Notes under the pieces: model-generated
What the model was told of the DNA's origin: nothing
Seen by the model: the letters and a program-made list of their open reading frames with translations, nothing else
The model's database searches: none
Translations under genes and position numbers: made by a program
Assembly (NCBI GenBank): GCA_022821875.1
Contig: JAJECV010000028.1
Coordinates: 1-34,852, forward strand
DNA length: 34,852 bases
From: Rhodothermales bacterium
GTDB lineage: Bacteria > Bacteroidota > Rhodothermia > Rhodothermales > Bin80
Reading direction: 5' to 3'
Shown here: positions 27,274-34,852 of the stretch, piece after piece
How the letters are laid out: each line of letters starts with the position of its first letter
How positions within the stretch are numbered: position 1 is the first letter of the stretch

Positions 27274-30122
27274 TGGAAGCAGTATCATTTAAGCCGGGGA
27301 ATCTCGTCAAGTTGCGGGGCCGTGAGTGGGTTGTTCTACCGGAGCCTCGTGATGATTTGCTCAAATTGCGCCCTCTTGGAGGATCAGATGATGACGCAAC
27401 CCTTATCTACCTACCGCTGGAACCCAAACCACCCGTTTCGGCTACATTTGAACTTCCTGACCCCAGTAAATCTGGGTCTCGAGAAGCATCTCAACTGCTC
27501 CGGGATGCACTTCGTCTCAAGTTACGTGCTGGCGCAGGCCCATTCAGGAGTTTTGGACACCTAAATTTCGAGCCACGTACATATCAACTCGTGCCTCTGC
27601 TCATGGCCCTAAAATTGTTTCCTGTCAGGTTGCTGATTGCCGACGATGTCGGGATTGGTAAGACGATTGAAGCAGGCCTAATTGCACGAGAACTTTTTGA
27701 TCGTGGTGAGATCAGGCGAATGGTAGTCATATGCCCGCCACATCTTTGTGATCAGTGGCAGCGTGAACTTTCCGAGAAGTTCAATTTTGAAATTGAGGTA
27801 ATCCGAACTGGTACTGCGGCCCGTTTGGAGCGAGGTTTGCGGCCGGATGAATCGGTATTTGAGGCATACCCTTGCACGGTCGTTTCGCTTGATTACATTA
27901 AATCAAGCCGCCGCCGCGACGATTTCATCCGTACATGTCCAGAGTTTGTTGTTGTTGACGAAGCGCATACCTGTGTACATGGGAATTCAAATACTCTCCA
28001 CCTCCGTCAGAAACTTCTCAAGCTACTTGCCCAAAGTGATCCACCGAGGAATATATTACTCCTCACCGCAACGCCACACTCTGGTGACGATGTAGCATTC
28101 CATAATCTACTTGGCCTGTTGAATCCAAAATTTTTCAAATTAATGGATATGCCAAAGGGAGATGAGCGAAAGGTCTTGCGCGACGAACTTTCTCTTCATT
28201 TTGTGCAGCGGCGCCGAGGTGATATCAAAGAATGGGAAGATCATACAGGGTTCCCAATCCGAGAGAATAAGGAAAGACATTATATACTAACTGGAGAATG
28301 GGGACAACTATTCAATGATGTTCTTGGCTACGCTAGAACTATGGTTAAGCGTGCTGAAGGCGGAACACAACTCCAGCAGCGTATGTCTTGGTGGGCGGTG
28401 CTTGCACTCCTGCGTTGTATTTCATCCAGTCCAGCGGCAGCGCAGATGTCTCTGACCACTCAACTTCGGTCCGCAGCAGGGGAGACAGAGAAAGAAATAC
28501 TTGCTAACCTTGATCGAAGTGTCCGCGAAACTGTCGTGGATGAAATTGAAGATGCTCTGACATCTTCGGAAAGTATTCCTTCAGGTACAATTGAAGTTGT
28601 AGAGAATTCCTCGTCTCTGAAACAGCTCATCACGCGGGCTAAAGGATTGTACGGGCCGAAAAACGATCCCAAGTTAAAGGCACTCATTCGGGAGGTCAGA
28701 GCTCTTATACGAGATGGATTCAAACCAGTGGTGTTCTGCCGCTACATTGCTACTGCACATTATGTTCAGGATCAGTTATACAGCGCTCTACCGAAGAAAA
28801 CATCTCATGTGATGGTGATAACGGGAGAACTTAGTCCTAGCCAGCGTGAAGAGGAAATTGGAAAACTTCAAGATCTTCCCGATATTATTATACCTGTTCT
28901 TGTGGCGACCGACTGTCTGTCTGAGGGAATCAATCTTCAGGACTATTTCAACGCTGTCATTCATTATGACTTAGCATGGAATCCAACACGCCATGAGCAA
29001 CGTGACGGTCGTGTAGACCGATTTGGTCAGGCATCCAAAATAGTTCGGACTCTCATGCTGTATGGAAAGAATAATCCTATTGACGGGGCGATCATTCGAG
29101 TCATCCTTCGAAAAGCAGATCAAATCCGAAAAGAACTTGGTGTCCATGTTCCGTTACCCGCCGATAATGAGAAACTCTTGGACACGGTGATGCGGTATGC
29201 GCTTTTTCAAAGTGGAGCTATCGGCACTCAGTTGTCCTTGGACTTTGGGGATACAGAATCTGAACTAGATGGTGACTGGGAGAGTGTGAAGCAGAAAATG
29301 TCTCGTACCATTTTTGCGCAGCAAAGCCTAACCCCAGAGGATGTGTTTCCTGAATGGGAAAAGACGACATCTGTGCTTGGTGGACAGAAAGATGTTGAAC
29401 GGTTTGTTCGGTTAGCGGCAGATCATCTTGGAGCACCACTTTATACCCGAACTGATTATTTCCAATTCCCCGTCCAATATCTACCGAAACAACTCCAAGA
29501 TCGTCTCAATGAAATTGGCTTCAAGCAAACCTCAAAAATCAAATTCACACAACCCCCATCAATGGGGGCTATTTATATCCACCGAACTCATCCGCTCGTT
29601 TCTGCACTTGCAGACTATGTAGCAGAACAAGCACTAAACAGTGCACAGTCAGATTTCGGTGCGAGATGTGGTGCAATGTTCACTAGGAGCATAATGGAGC
29701 GTACTGTACTCTATCTCATTCGGCTTCGCTGCCAAATTCATGTTGAGCGACGTGATCGTAGATCGAAATTTTCGCAGATTCAATCTCTTTTGGCGGAAGA
29801 GTGCCTAGGCATCGCGGTTCGAGAATCCCATACTCCCGAAGTGTTAACTGACAAAGAGGCGTTTGAATTGCTTTCTATTGAACCAGACAGAAACATGCCA
29901 AAAGAACAGAAAACATTTCTAATCCATACAGCACTTGAGAAACTGGAATCTACGGAATCTGTCTTTGACCAGATCGCCCATGATCGTTCCCATGAATTAC
30001 TTGAAGATCATCGCCGTATCCGGGATGCCAGTGATATTAAAGGATTGAGATACCGTATTGCCCCTTGCTTACCAGTTGATAAAATTGGGGTCTATGTGTT
30101 CATGCCCCTTGCAGATCTTTGA
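27273..30122 (+). CDS. SNF2/RapA-like helicase, DrmD-like
   Basis: 949 aa. The ATG at 27273 shares an A with the TAA of the upstream gene (TAATG), indicating translational coupling. The N terminus (FKPGNLVKLRGREWVVLPEP) is a small beta domain typical of DrmD-like helicases. SNF2 motifs: YQLVPLLMAL (about 110), Walker A DDVGIGKTIEAGL (about 126-138), ICPPHLCDQW (about 153), VVDEAHT (about 227-233), LLTATPHSG (about 262-270), VATDCLSEGINLQ (about 543) and TRHEQRDGRVDRFGQ (about 572-586). The C-terminal 330 residues have no catalytic motif I recognise. In class 1 DISARM, drmD lies next to the adenine methylase drmMI, exactly the arrangement here. The predicted role is ATP-driven translocation on DNA or remodelling of a restriction complex. 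The helicase call is firm; the DrmD label rests on domain layout and context. Confidence 0.82.
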   Translation: MEAVSFKPGNLVKLRGREWVVLPEPRDDLLKLRPLGGSDDDATLIYLPLEPKPPVSATFELPDPSKSGSREASQLLRDALRLKLRAGAGPFRSFGHLNFEPRTYQLVPLLMALKLFPVRLLIADDVGIGKTIEAGLIARELFDRGEIRRMVVICPPHLCDQWQRELSEKFNFEIEVIRTGTAARLERGLRPDESVFEAYPCTVVSLDYIKSSRRRDDFIRTCPEFVVVDEAHTCVHGNSNTLHLRQKLLKLLAQSDPPRNILLLTATPHSGDDVAFHNLLGLLNPKFFKLMDMPKGDERKVLRDELSLHFVQRRRGDIKEWEDHTGFPIRENKERHYILTGEWGQLFNDVLGYARTMVKRAEGGTQLQQRMSWWAVLALLRCISSSPAAAQMSLTTQLRSAAGETEKEILANLDRSVRETVVDEIEDALTSSESIPSGTIEVVENSSSLKQLITRAKGLYGPKNDPKLKALIREVRALIRDGFKPVVFCRYIATAHYVQDQLYSALPKKTSHVMVITGELSPSQREEEIGKLQDLPDIIIPVLVATDCLSEGINLQDYFNAVIHYDLAWNPTRHEQRDGRVDRFGQASKIVRTLMLYGKNNPIDGAIIRVILRKADQIRKELGVHVPLPADNEKLLDTVMRYALFQSGAIGTQLSLDFGDTESELDGDWESVKQKMSRTIFAQQSLTPEDVFPEWEKTTSVLGGQKDVERFVRLAADHLGAPLYTRTDYFQFPVQYLPKQLQDRLNEIGFKQTSKIKFTQPPSMGAIYIHRTHPLVSALADYVAEQALNSAQSDFGARCGAMFTRSIMERTVLYLIRLRCQIHVERRDRRSKFSQIQSLLAEECLGIAVRESHTPEVLTDKEAFELLSIEPDRNMPKEQKTFLIHTALEKLESTESVFDQIAHDRSHELLEDHRRIRDASDIKGLRYRIAPCLPVDKIGVYVFMPLADL

Positions 30123-30124
30123 CC

Positions 30125-33100
30125 ATGCCCAAAATTAGAATCAGACACGGATTCGCTGGGCTAAAGGTGGAGGGAGGAATGCTACCTCCCGAGTACCTCC
30201 AGACAATTGCTACCCGCAAGGCACCTGAACAATCTGATAGTGATTATGATCTCTCAAGGTCGCTTATATTCAGAGAAGAGATTACTCGCTATTGGAAAAT
30301 TGCCACGGATCTTTATGATCACTATACCCGGTACACTAATAAGGGGAATCGCACGGAAATAAGAGATACTGTTCAGGATTGGTCTGTTCCTTTGCTACGG
30401 GATATTTTGGGGTACAGTAATTTGGTTTCCCATGGAAATGTTGAGGTTAATGAACGTGTATTCAAATTAACGCACAGAGCTTATGATGGAGCTGTACCAA
30501 TGCTTTTGGTTGATAGCGAATTTGATTTGGATAAAGCTGATTCACGCCTAGGACATGATGGCAGGCGGCAAGCACCACACGGCATTATGCAGGAATACCT
30601 CAACGCTGAGGATGCTGCACTCTGGGGTATCATTACGAACGGGGCGAAGTTACGTATTCTCCGTGACAATGTGAGTCTCACTCGCCCCTCTTATATTGAG
30701 GCAGATCTTGACATGATCTTTTCAGAGAGATTGTACCCCGATTTCCTGGCATTCTGGTTGACGGTACATGCCAGCCGTTTCCGTCCCGTCGACAATGTTT
30801 CGTCAAACTGCATTATTGAATCCTGGCGTGCAGAAGCAATAGAAAACGGTGAGCGTATTCGTGAAAATCTTCGTGATGGGGTAACTACTTCTCTGGAATA
30901 TCTGGGGAATGGCTTCCTGAAGCACACCAAAAGCGGGAAACTTAGAGAAGATCTCCAAACAGGTACGATTACTGTTGAGGACTATTTTCAACAGTTGCTT
31001 CAACTCATTTATCGCCTACTTTTTCTCTTCACGACAGAGGACAGGAACCTGCTCCATATAGCGGAGGCTACGAGTGAACAATGTGACATGTTCAAGAATG
31101 GTTACTCTGCATCCCGTTTACGAAAACGAGTTCTGCGTAGAAGACACTATGATCAGCATCATGATCTCTGGCAGGGACTGAAGATTACTTTTGATGCCGT
31201 TGCAACCGGCTGCCCGGATCTTGGGGTGCCCGCACTTGGAGGACTTTTTCGGGCGAATCATTGTCCGGATCTTCAGAATGCAGCAATTACAAACGACGAT
31301 CTTCTCAATGCTGTGAAAGCGATTACGTATTTCCAGTCTCACCAACGCCTCACCCGTATCAATTACAGGGACATGGGAACCGAAGAATTCGGCTCTGTTT
31401 ACGAGAGTCTTCTGGAACTTCAACCTATTCTGGACGTGAAGGCTTCCCCCTGGATATTTAAATTTGTTGACAGCGGTAACGATAAAAAATCAAAAGGGTC
31501 GAAACGTAAGTTGACAGGTTCCTATTATACTCCACCGAATTTGGTGAATGAACTTATCAAGTCAACACTTGAGCCGGTGATTGTCCAAACGATAGATGCC
31601 AATCCAGAGGATCCACATGCCGCACTTCTTGAACTGAAAATTATTGATCCAGCCTGCGGTTCCGGTCATTTCCTTTTAGCAGCAGCTCGCCGTATTGCTA
31701 CCGAGATTGCCCGCATTGAATCTGGAACAATCACCCCCGAAGAGATTACCCGACAGCGTATCCTGCGTGAGGTCGTCCAACATTGTATTTATGGTGTAGA
31801 TGTCAATCCATTGGCAGTTGAACTCTGCAAAGCAGCGCTGTGGATTGAGACTGTGGAGCCGGGTAAACCTCTCACCTTCCTTGATTCGCATATTGTACAT
31901 GGAGATAGCTTAGTCGGCGTTCTTGACCCTGAGATTATGAACGAAGGGATTCCCGATACGGCATATATTGCCTTGGAAGATGACGATAAAACGGTTTGCA
32001 ACAGCCTAAAAAAGCGTAATCGTGAGTCACAGCAACTTGGGTTGTATGATGAAGATGCCATACTTGAATTAGCTGTAGCAAGCATTGATCTGGATGCCAT
32101 GCCAGAGGATACATTGAATGATGTTGAGCGCAAAATTGCAGTACATAAAGGCATGCAACGGGAAGAGTATTGGGTGCGTGAACGATTACGTTCCGACCTG
32201 TTTACGGGGGCATTCTTTGCCCCTAAAATACATGGAACCTTGGAGACTGTACCTACCAGCCACGATCTCGCCCGCCTCGTTAATAGCGCTTCTCCCCGTT
32301 TGGGGGTAGAAGAACTTGTACAGGATCTTGCACACACCCATTCATTCCATCATTGGCATCTCGCTTTTGGTGAGATCATGCAGGATGGTGGTTTCCATGT
32401 CGTTATAGGAAACCCGCCATGGGAAGTATCTCGACTCAATGAAAAAGAGTTCTTTGCATCAAGGTCACCTAAAATTTCCAAACTATCTGGTGAATCTCGT
32501 AAACACGCAATCTCTAACCTCAAAGAGTTAAACCCGTATCTCTGGGCTGATTATCATCATAGTAACCAGACCTACAAAGCAAGAAACAAATTCTACTGCG
32601 GGAGTAGACGCTACCCACTTAGTTCATATGGGAATCTTGATATGTATTCCCTGTTTGCCGAAGTATTTCTGGAACTCGTCCATCCACAGGGACGTGCAGG
32701 ATTGATTGTACCCAGAGGCATTTCTACGGATGATTCCAACAAAATATTTTTTCAAGAGATTCTCTCCCAGAAAAGATTGGCAAGCCTATTTGACTTTGAA
32801 AATAGGCAGAAAATTTTTCCTATAGACAGCCGCAAAAATTTCTGTCTTCTAACTCTAAGCGGAACAGATAACCCTATCCATCAAGCCGAGTTCGCCTTTT
32901 TTCTTCATCAAGTTGAGCAACTGAAGGAGGAAGATCGACGAATTTTCCTGTCCAGAGAGGATTTTCAATTGTTCAATCCCAATACATTGACATGCCCCAT
33001 ATTCCGAATCCAAAAAGATGTAGAAATTGCACGTAAGATGTATGAACGGGCAGGCATCTTATGGAAAGAATCTAGAGACCCTACATCGGAAGAAAATCCT

Positions 33101-33532
33101 TGGGGAATACGCTTTACGAGTATGTTTCATATGACAAAAGATTCTGGAATTTTCAAGACAAAAGATGAATTGGAGATGGATGGATGGGAACTTGATGGAA
33201 ATATATTTACACGTAATAATAAACGATTTCTACCGCTGTATGAGGGCAAAATGTTTCATCAGTATGATCACCGATTTGCCACATTTGAAGGAGTTATTGG
33301 TAAGAATCCCCGTGATACAAGTTTCAACGAAAAATCCGATCCAAATTTTGTCACATTGCCTAGGTACTGGGTTCCTGAAGAGGAAGTAATCCTCAAACTT
33401 AACTCAATAAATGGGGGGGGGCAAAAATCATGCCAAACCAAAATCCTCAATACTCTCAAAAATCTTGCTTACAACTCGCTCTCAGAAATATCACAGGGGC
33501 AACCAACGAGAGAACGGCAATACTCACTATGA
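30125..33532 (+). CDS. Eco57I/PglX/DrmMI-like N6-adenine DNA methyltransferase, C terminus cut by frame change at a G9 tract
   Basis: 1135 aa from the ATG at 30125; a TTG at 30119 overlapping the previous stop is less likely. The N-terminal 460 residues resemble the helical N domain of PglX-type enzymes (LTRPSYIEADLDMIF, FLAFWLTVHASRF). Then come GSYYTPPNLVNELI (about 465), motif I DPACGSGHFLLAAARRIA (from 508), GVDVNPLAVELCKAALW, and catalytic motif IV NPPWE (763-767), which indicates adenine N6 methylation. The target-recognition part has FLPLYEGKMFHQYDHRFAT and LPRYWVPEEEV. Eight residues after that conserved block, the frame runs through nine G (33413-33421) and leaves the family sequence, ending in about 37 unrelated residues. 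The remainder of the C terminus is encoded downstream in other frames. It probably marks self DNA for the two upstream helicases. As read, this allele may be OFF. Confidence 0.82.
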   Translation: MPKIRIRHGFAGLKVEGGMLPPEYLQTIATRKAPEQSDSDYDLSRSLIFREEITRYWKIATDLYDHYTRYTNKGNRTEIRDTVQDWSVPLLRDILGYSNLVSHGNVEVNERVFKLTHRAYDGAVPMLLVDSEFDLDKADSRLGHDGRRQAPHGIMQEYLNAEDAALWGIITNGAKLRILRDNVSLTRPSYIEADLDMIFSERLYPDFLAFWLTVHASRFRPVDNVSSNCIIESWRAEAIENGERIRENLRDGVTTSLEYLGNGFLKHTKSGKLREDLQTGTITVEDYFQQLLQLIYRLLFLFTTEDRNLLHIAEATSEQCDMFKNGYSASRLRKRVLRRRHYDQHHDLWQGLKITFDAVATGCPDLGVPALGGLFRANHCPDLQNAAITNDDLLNAVKAITYFQSHQRLTRINYRDMGTEEFGSVYESLLELQPILDVKASPWIFKFVDSGNDKKSKGSKRKLTGSYYTPPNLVNELIKSTLEPVIVQTIDANPEDPHAALLELKIIDPACGSGHFLLAAARRIATEIARIESGTITPEEITRQRILREVVQHCIYGVDVNPLAVELCKAALWIETVEPGKPLTFLDSHIVHGDSLVGVLDPEIMNEGIPDTAYIALEDDDKTVCNSLKKRNRESQQLGLYDEDAILELAVASIDLDAMPEDTLNDVERKIAVHKGMQREEYWVRERLRSDLFTGAFFAPKIHGTLETVPTSHDLARLVNSASPRLGVEELVQDLAHTHSFHHWHLAFGEIMQDGGFHVVIGNPPWEVSRLNEKEFFASRSPKISKLSGESRKHAISNLKELNPYLWADYHHSNQTYKARNKFYCGSRRYPLSSYGNLDMYSLFAEVFLELVHPQGRAGLIVPRGISTDDSNKIFFQEILSQKRLASLFDFENRQKIFPIDSRKNFCLLTLSGTDNPIHQAEFAFFLHQVEQLKEEDRRIFLSREDFQLFNPNTLTCPIFRIQKDVEIARKMYERAGILWKESRDPTSEENPWGIRFTSMFHMTKDSGIFKTKDELEMDGWELDGNIFTRNNKRFLPLYEGKMFHQYDHRFATFEGVIGKNPRDTSFNEKSDPNFVTLPRYWVPEEEVILKLNSINGGGQKSCQTKILNTLKNLAYNSLSEISQGQPTRERQYSL
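33413..33421 (+). repeat. G9 homopolymer tract inside the methyltransferase gene
   Basis: Nine consecutive G read as three Gly codons in the current frame. One extra G joins the conserved upstream protein to the copy-1 frame (ends 33639). One G fewer joins it to the copy-2 frame (ends 33710). It is a mononucleotide repeat of the type that undergoes slipped-strand mispairing. Confidence 0.85.
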
Positions 33533-33573
33533 TACCAGTCACAGGATTAGGCCACTCAGCGTCATTGATTGTT
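33484..33573 (+). repeat. Tandem copy 1 of methyltransferase C-terminal segment (RNITGATNERT...)
   Basis: In the frame of 33430-33639 this encodes RNITGATNERTAIL then MIPVTGLGHSASLIV, the family motif that normally follows LPRYWVPEEEV. It is 73/90 identical by hand alignment to copy 2, 107 nt downstream. In the current gene frame it is read out of phase. Confidence 0.8.
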
Positions 33574-33590
33574 CCTATGCTGTTGCCTTC

Positions 33591-33680
33591 AGGAACATTG
33601 CCCGTACAACTGACGGGAGAACAGCAATACTCGCCATGATACCAGTCACAGGATTGGGCAACTCAGCATCATTGATTGTT
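33591..33680 (+). repeat. Tandem copy 2 of methyltransferase C-terminal segment (RNIARTTDGRT...)
   Basis: In the frame that ends at 33710 this encodes RNIARTTDGRTAIL then MIPVTGLGNSASLIV and a short tail ending LKDK. The 107-nt offset from copy 1 is not a multiple of three, so the copies lie in different frames. Differences cluster in the first half and are mostly synonymous or conservative. Confidence 0.8.
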
Positions 33681-33752
33681 CTCAGACCTAACACTCTCAA
33701 AGATAAGTAGAGACCAAATCATCAGTAGTCATCTATACGATTATTACGAGCC

Positions 33753-34424
33753 ATGGGTATGAGCAACAAAAAAATGCCGAGTATCAACGGTCAAGAGTGG
33801 TTACATGTTTTCAGGAGCATCACTGGCTCAACGAACGAGCGAACTATGATTGCGGATAGCATGCCGAAAGGTGGAGCTGGGAACAGTGCGCCCTTAGTTC
33901 AGTGCGAATGTGCACAGGCGGTAGCTTCAGCACTGATCATAGCAAACATGAATAGTTTACCCCTTGACTGGGCGGCTTGTATTTCCGTTGGCGGTACCAA
34001 CATGAGTTTCTACATAGTGAAGCAATTGCCAGTGTTACCCCCTGAAGCATTCCTGGAGAAGGGCAACTGTGGCCAACCATGGGTTCAATTGATCGTTCCT
34101 CGAGTTTTAGAACTGACCTATACTTCGATAGAAATGACTGGGTTTGCCTCAGATCTCGGTTTCCATGGTCCACCATTCCCGTACAACGAAGAACGACGCC
34201 ACTGTCTCAAGTGTGAACTGGATGGAATTTTTGCTCACATGTATGGACTGGATCGATCAGAATTAGAATGGATTCTAGATGCACCAGCACCAATTTCCTC
34301 CTTCCCCGGCCTCAAATCAAACGAAATAAAGGAATTCGGTGAATACCGTACAAAACGCTATGTACTTTCTGCCTTTGACCTATTAGATCGTGGCGAAGCA
34401 CCCGAACTCACAGGCAAAATATAA
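33753..34424 (+). CDS. C-terminal part of the Eco57I/PglX-like methyltransferase, detached (copy 3 of the FRxIT segment)
   Basis: 223 aa. It begins MGMSNKKMPSINGQEWLHV, then FRSITGSTNERTMIADSMP and GNSAPLVQ (copy 3, from 33810), then the standard end of this methyltransferase family: NMNSLPLDWAACISVGGTNM, SFYIVKQLPVLPPEAF, YNEERRHCLKCELDGIFAHM and YGLDRSELEWIL. So it supplies the part missing from the 1135-aa upstream frame. It lies in the copy-2 frame but is separated from it by stops at 33708-33710 and 33726-33728. It could be a dead fragment, or a separately translated specificity/C-terminal subunit from the ATG at 33753 or 33759; no strong ribosome binding site is visible. Homology to the C terminus is clear; independent expression is uncertain. 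Confidence 0.7.
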   Translation: MGMSNKKMPSINGQEWLHVFRSITGSTNERTMIADSMPKGGAGNSAPLVQCECAQAVASALIIANMNSLPLDWAACISVGGTNMSFYIVKQLPVLPPEAFLEKGNCGQPWVQLIVPRVLELTYTSIEMTGFASDLGFHGPPFPYNEERRHCLKCELDGIFAHMYGLDRSELEWILDAPAPISSFPGLKSNEIKEFGEYRTKRYVLSAFDLLDRGEAPELTGKI

Positions 34425-34435
34425 CCATGACGCAT

Positions 34436-34471
34436 GTCCAGATGTCCGCCCCATCAAATACTTATCTGGAC
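34436..34471 (+). terminator. Inverted repeat just after the last defence gene
   Basis: GTCCAGAT (34436-34443) pairs with ATCTGGAC (34464-34471) across a 20-nt loop, 12 bases after the stop at 34424, followed by TTT. Position suits a terminator; the long loop makes it weak. Confidence 0.3.
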
Positions 34472-34574
34472 TTTGGAGAGAGTTTTGTCCAAAAGATTTC
34501 TCAACCTCATTCTGGGGACAACGAATGAATGATATCCTACGTTTAGGTAGTTGGAAAAATTGACTAATCTGACT

Positions 34575-34600
34575 CCGATGCTATTCGGCTTTTTGTTTTT
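34575..34600 (+). terminator. Short hairpin with T-rich tail
   Basis: CCGA (34575-34578) pairs with TCGG (34585-34588) around a 6-nt loop, followed by a run of ten T with one G interruption. The stem is short, but the U-rich tail is the best in the window. Confidence 0.3.
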
Positions 34601-34852
34601 CCTGAATTTCCTGATGAGGTCATTCCGATTCGCGATTATTGTATCGTGACAAGTAACTCAAGATAGTTGTCGATAGCCCCCCGTCAGGATATGCCCTGCA
34701 AGAGTGGAGACGATACCATAAAGTGTCTCCATGGTTGCATCAGGATTCGTAACATTCAGAGAATATGGTGCCTGTGTGGATAGGACATGTGTCCGGCAGG
34801 GGCCCGCAATCAGTGCTCCTCTTTTAGAAGATGTTGGACTTCTTCAAGGCTT

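Larger units (their letters stand above)
34425..34852. other. Region after the methyltransferase without a supported gene (428 bp)
   Basis: No homologue of DrmC or another restriction component is seen before the window ends. A 33-codon frame at 34427-34528 and a minus-strand open stretch of about 60 codons near 34665-34845 match nothing I recognise. Two weak hairpins, listed separately, lie here. Confidence 0.4.

Noticed and set aside
30119..30124. TTG start for the methyltransferase overlapping the SNF2 stop
   Set aside because: The ATG two codons later at 30125 is a stronger start and gives the same protein apart from two residues.
33484..33680. Diversity-generating retroelement template/variable repeats
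   Set aside because: Differences between the two copies are not restricted to A positions, and no reverse transcriptase or accessory gene is present.
33411..33710. Independent 99-codon gene starting at the G tract
   Set aside because: The first two thirds is an out-of-frame reading of copy 1, and only the end matches the methyltransferase family; it is better explained as an alternative frame of the same gene.
34665..34845. Minus-strand open stretch of about 60 codons near the right edge
   Set aside because: It has no start at its upstream end, a TGA on both sides, and no motif I can assign; chance or a remnant cannot be distinguished.
1..34852. CRISPR arrays, insertion sequences, integrases, rRNA
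   Set aside because: No regularly spaced direct repeats, no DDE or tyrosine/serine recombinase motifs in any frame, and no rRNA-like sequence were found by reading.

Overview
The window reads like a chromosomal segment of a Bacteroidota/Rhodothermota-type bacterium (FCB group). The evidence is three proteins with type IX secretion (T9SS) C-terminal sorting tails, a PorV/PorQ-family outer-membrane protein, a TonB-dependent receptor with a carboxypeptidase-like N-terminal domain, and a TAnnTTTG-type (Bacteroidetes -7) promoter box at 4506-4513. The genus cannot be fixed from sequence alone.

Layout. (1) 132-3005, minus strand: a Gabija-like pair, an OLD-family ATPase/TOPRIM nuclease (GajA-like) followed by a UvrD-like helicase (GajB-like). 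Both look broken. The nuclease has a one-base frameshift in an A5 tract, and the helicase stops before motifs V and VI. (2) 3297-4310, minus: a single-domain MetE-like protein. (3) 4590-15461, plus: an envelope block made of an FG-GAP repeat T9SS cargo, then a tight four-gene run of TonB receptor, a 1133-aa T9SS cargo, a PorV/PorQ-like barrel and a T9SS-tailed amidase. (4) 15427-21630: sugar-type metabolism, with a SIS-domain protein (minus), a Gfo/Idh/MocA oxidoreductase plus UlaG-like metallohydrolase pair (plus), and an SDR / FAH-family hydrolase / zinc alcohol dehydrogenase set (minus). The last set resembles the oxidative end of a 2-keto-3-deoxy-sugar-acid pathway. (5) 22021-34424, plus: a compact DISARM-like defence operon. 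It comprises a 1750-aa DEAD-box helicase with a DUF1998-type region and a C-terminal Vsr/DUF559-like nuclease domain, a 949-aa SNF2/DrmD-like helicase, and an Eco57I/PglX/DrmMI-like adenine methyltransferase.

The most interesting spot is the 3' end of the methyltransferase gene. A run of nine G residues (33413-33421) lies exactly where the reading frame leaves the conserved protein. It is followed by two diverged tandem copies (period 107 nt, about 81% identical) of the C-terminal FRxIT..NERT segment in two different frames. A third copy then starts a separate 223-aa ORF that carries the rest of the normal C terminus. With 9, 10 or 8 G the protein would end at 33532, 33639 or 33710, so each tract length gives a different C terminus. 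This looks like a phase-variable or mosaic specificity end of a restriction-like system, comparable to the poly-G switch known in pglX of the Streptomyces Pgl system. Decay or a homopolymer assembly error remain alternatives.

No tRNA, rRNA, CRISPR array, transposase or integrase was found.
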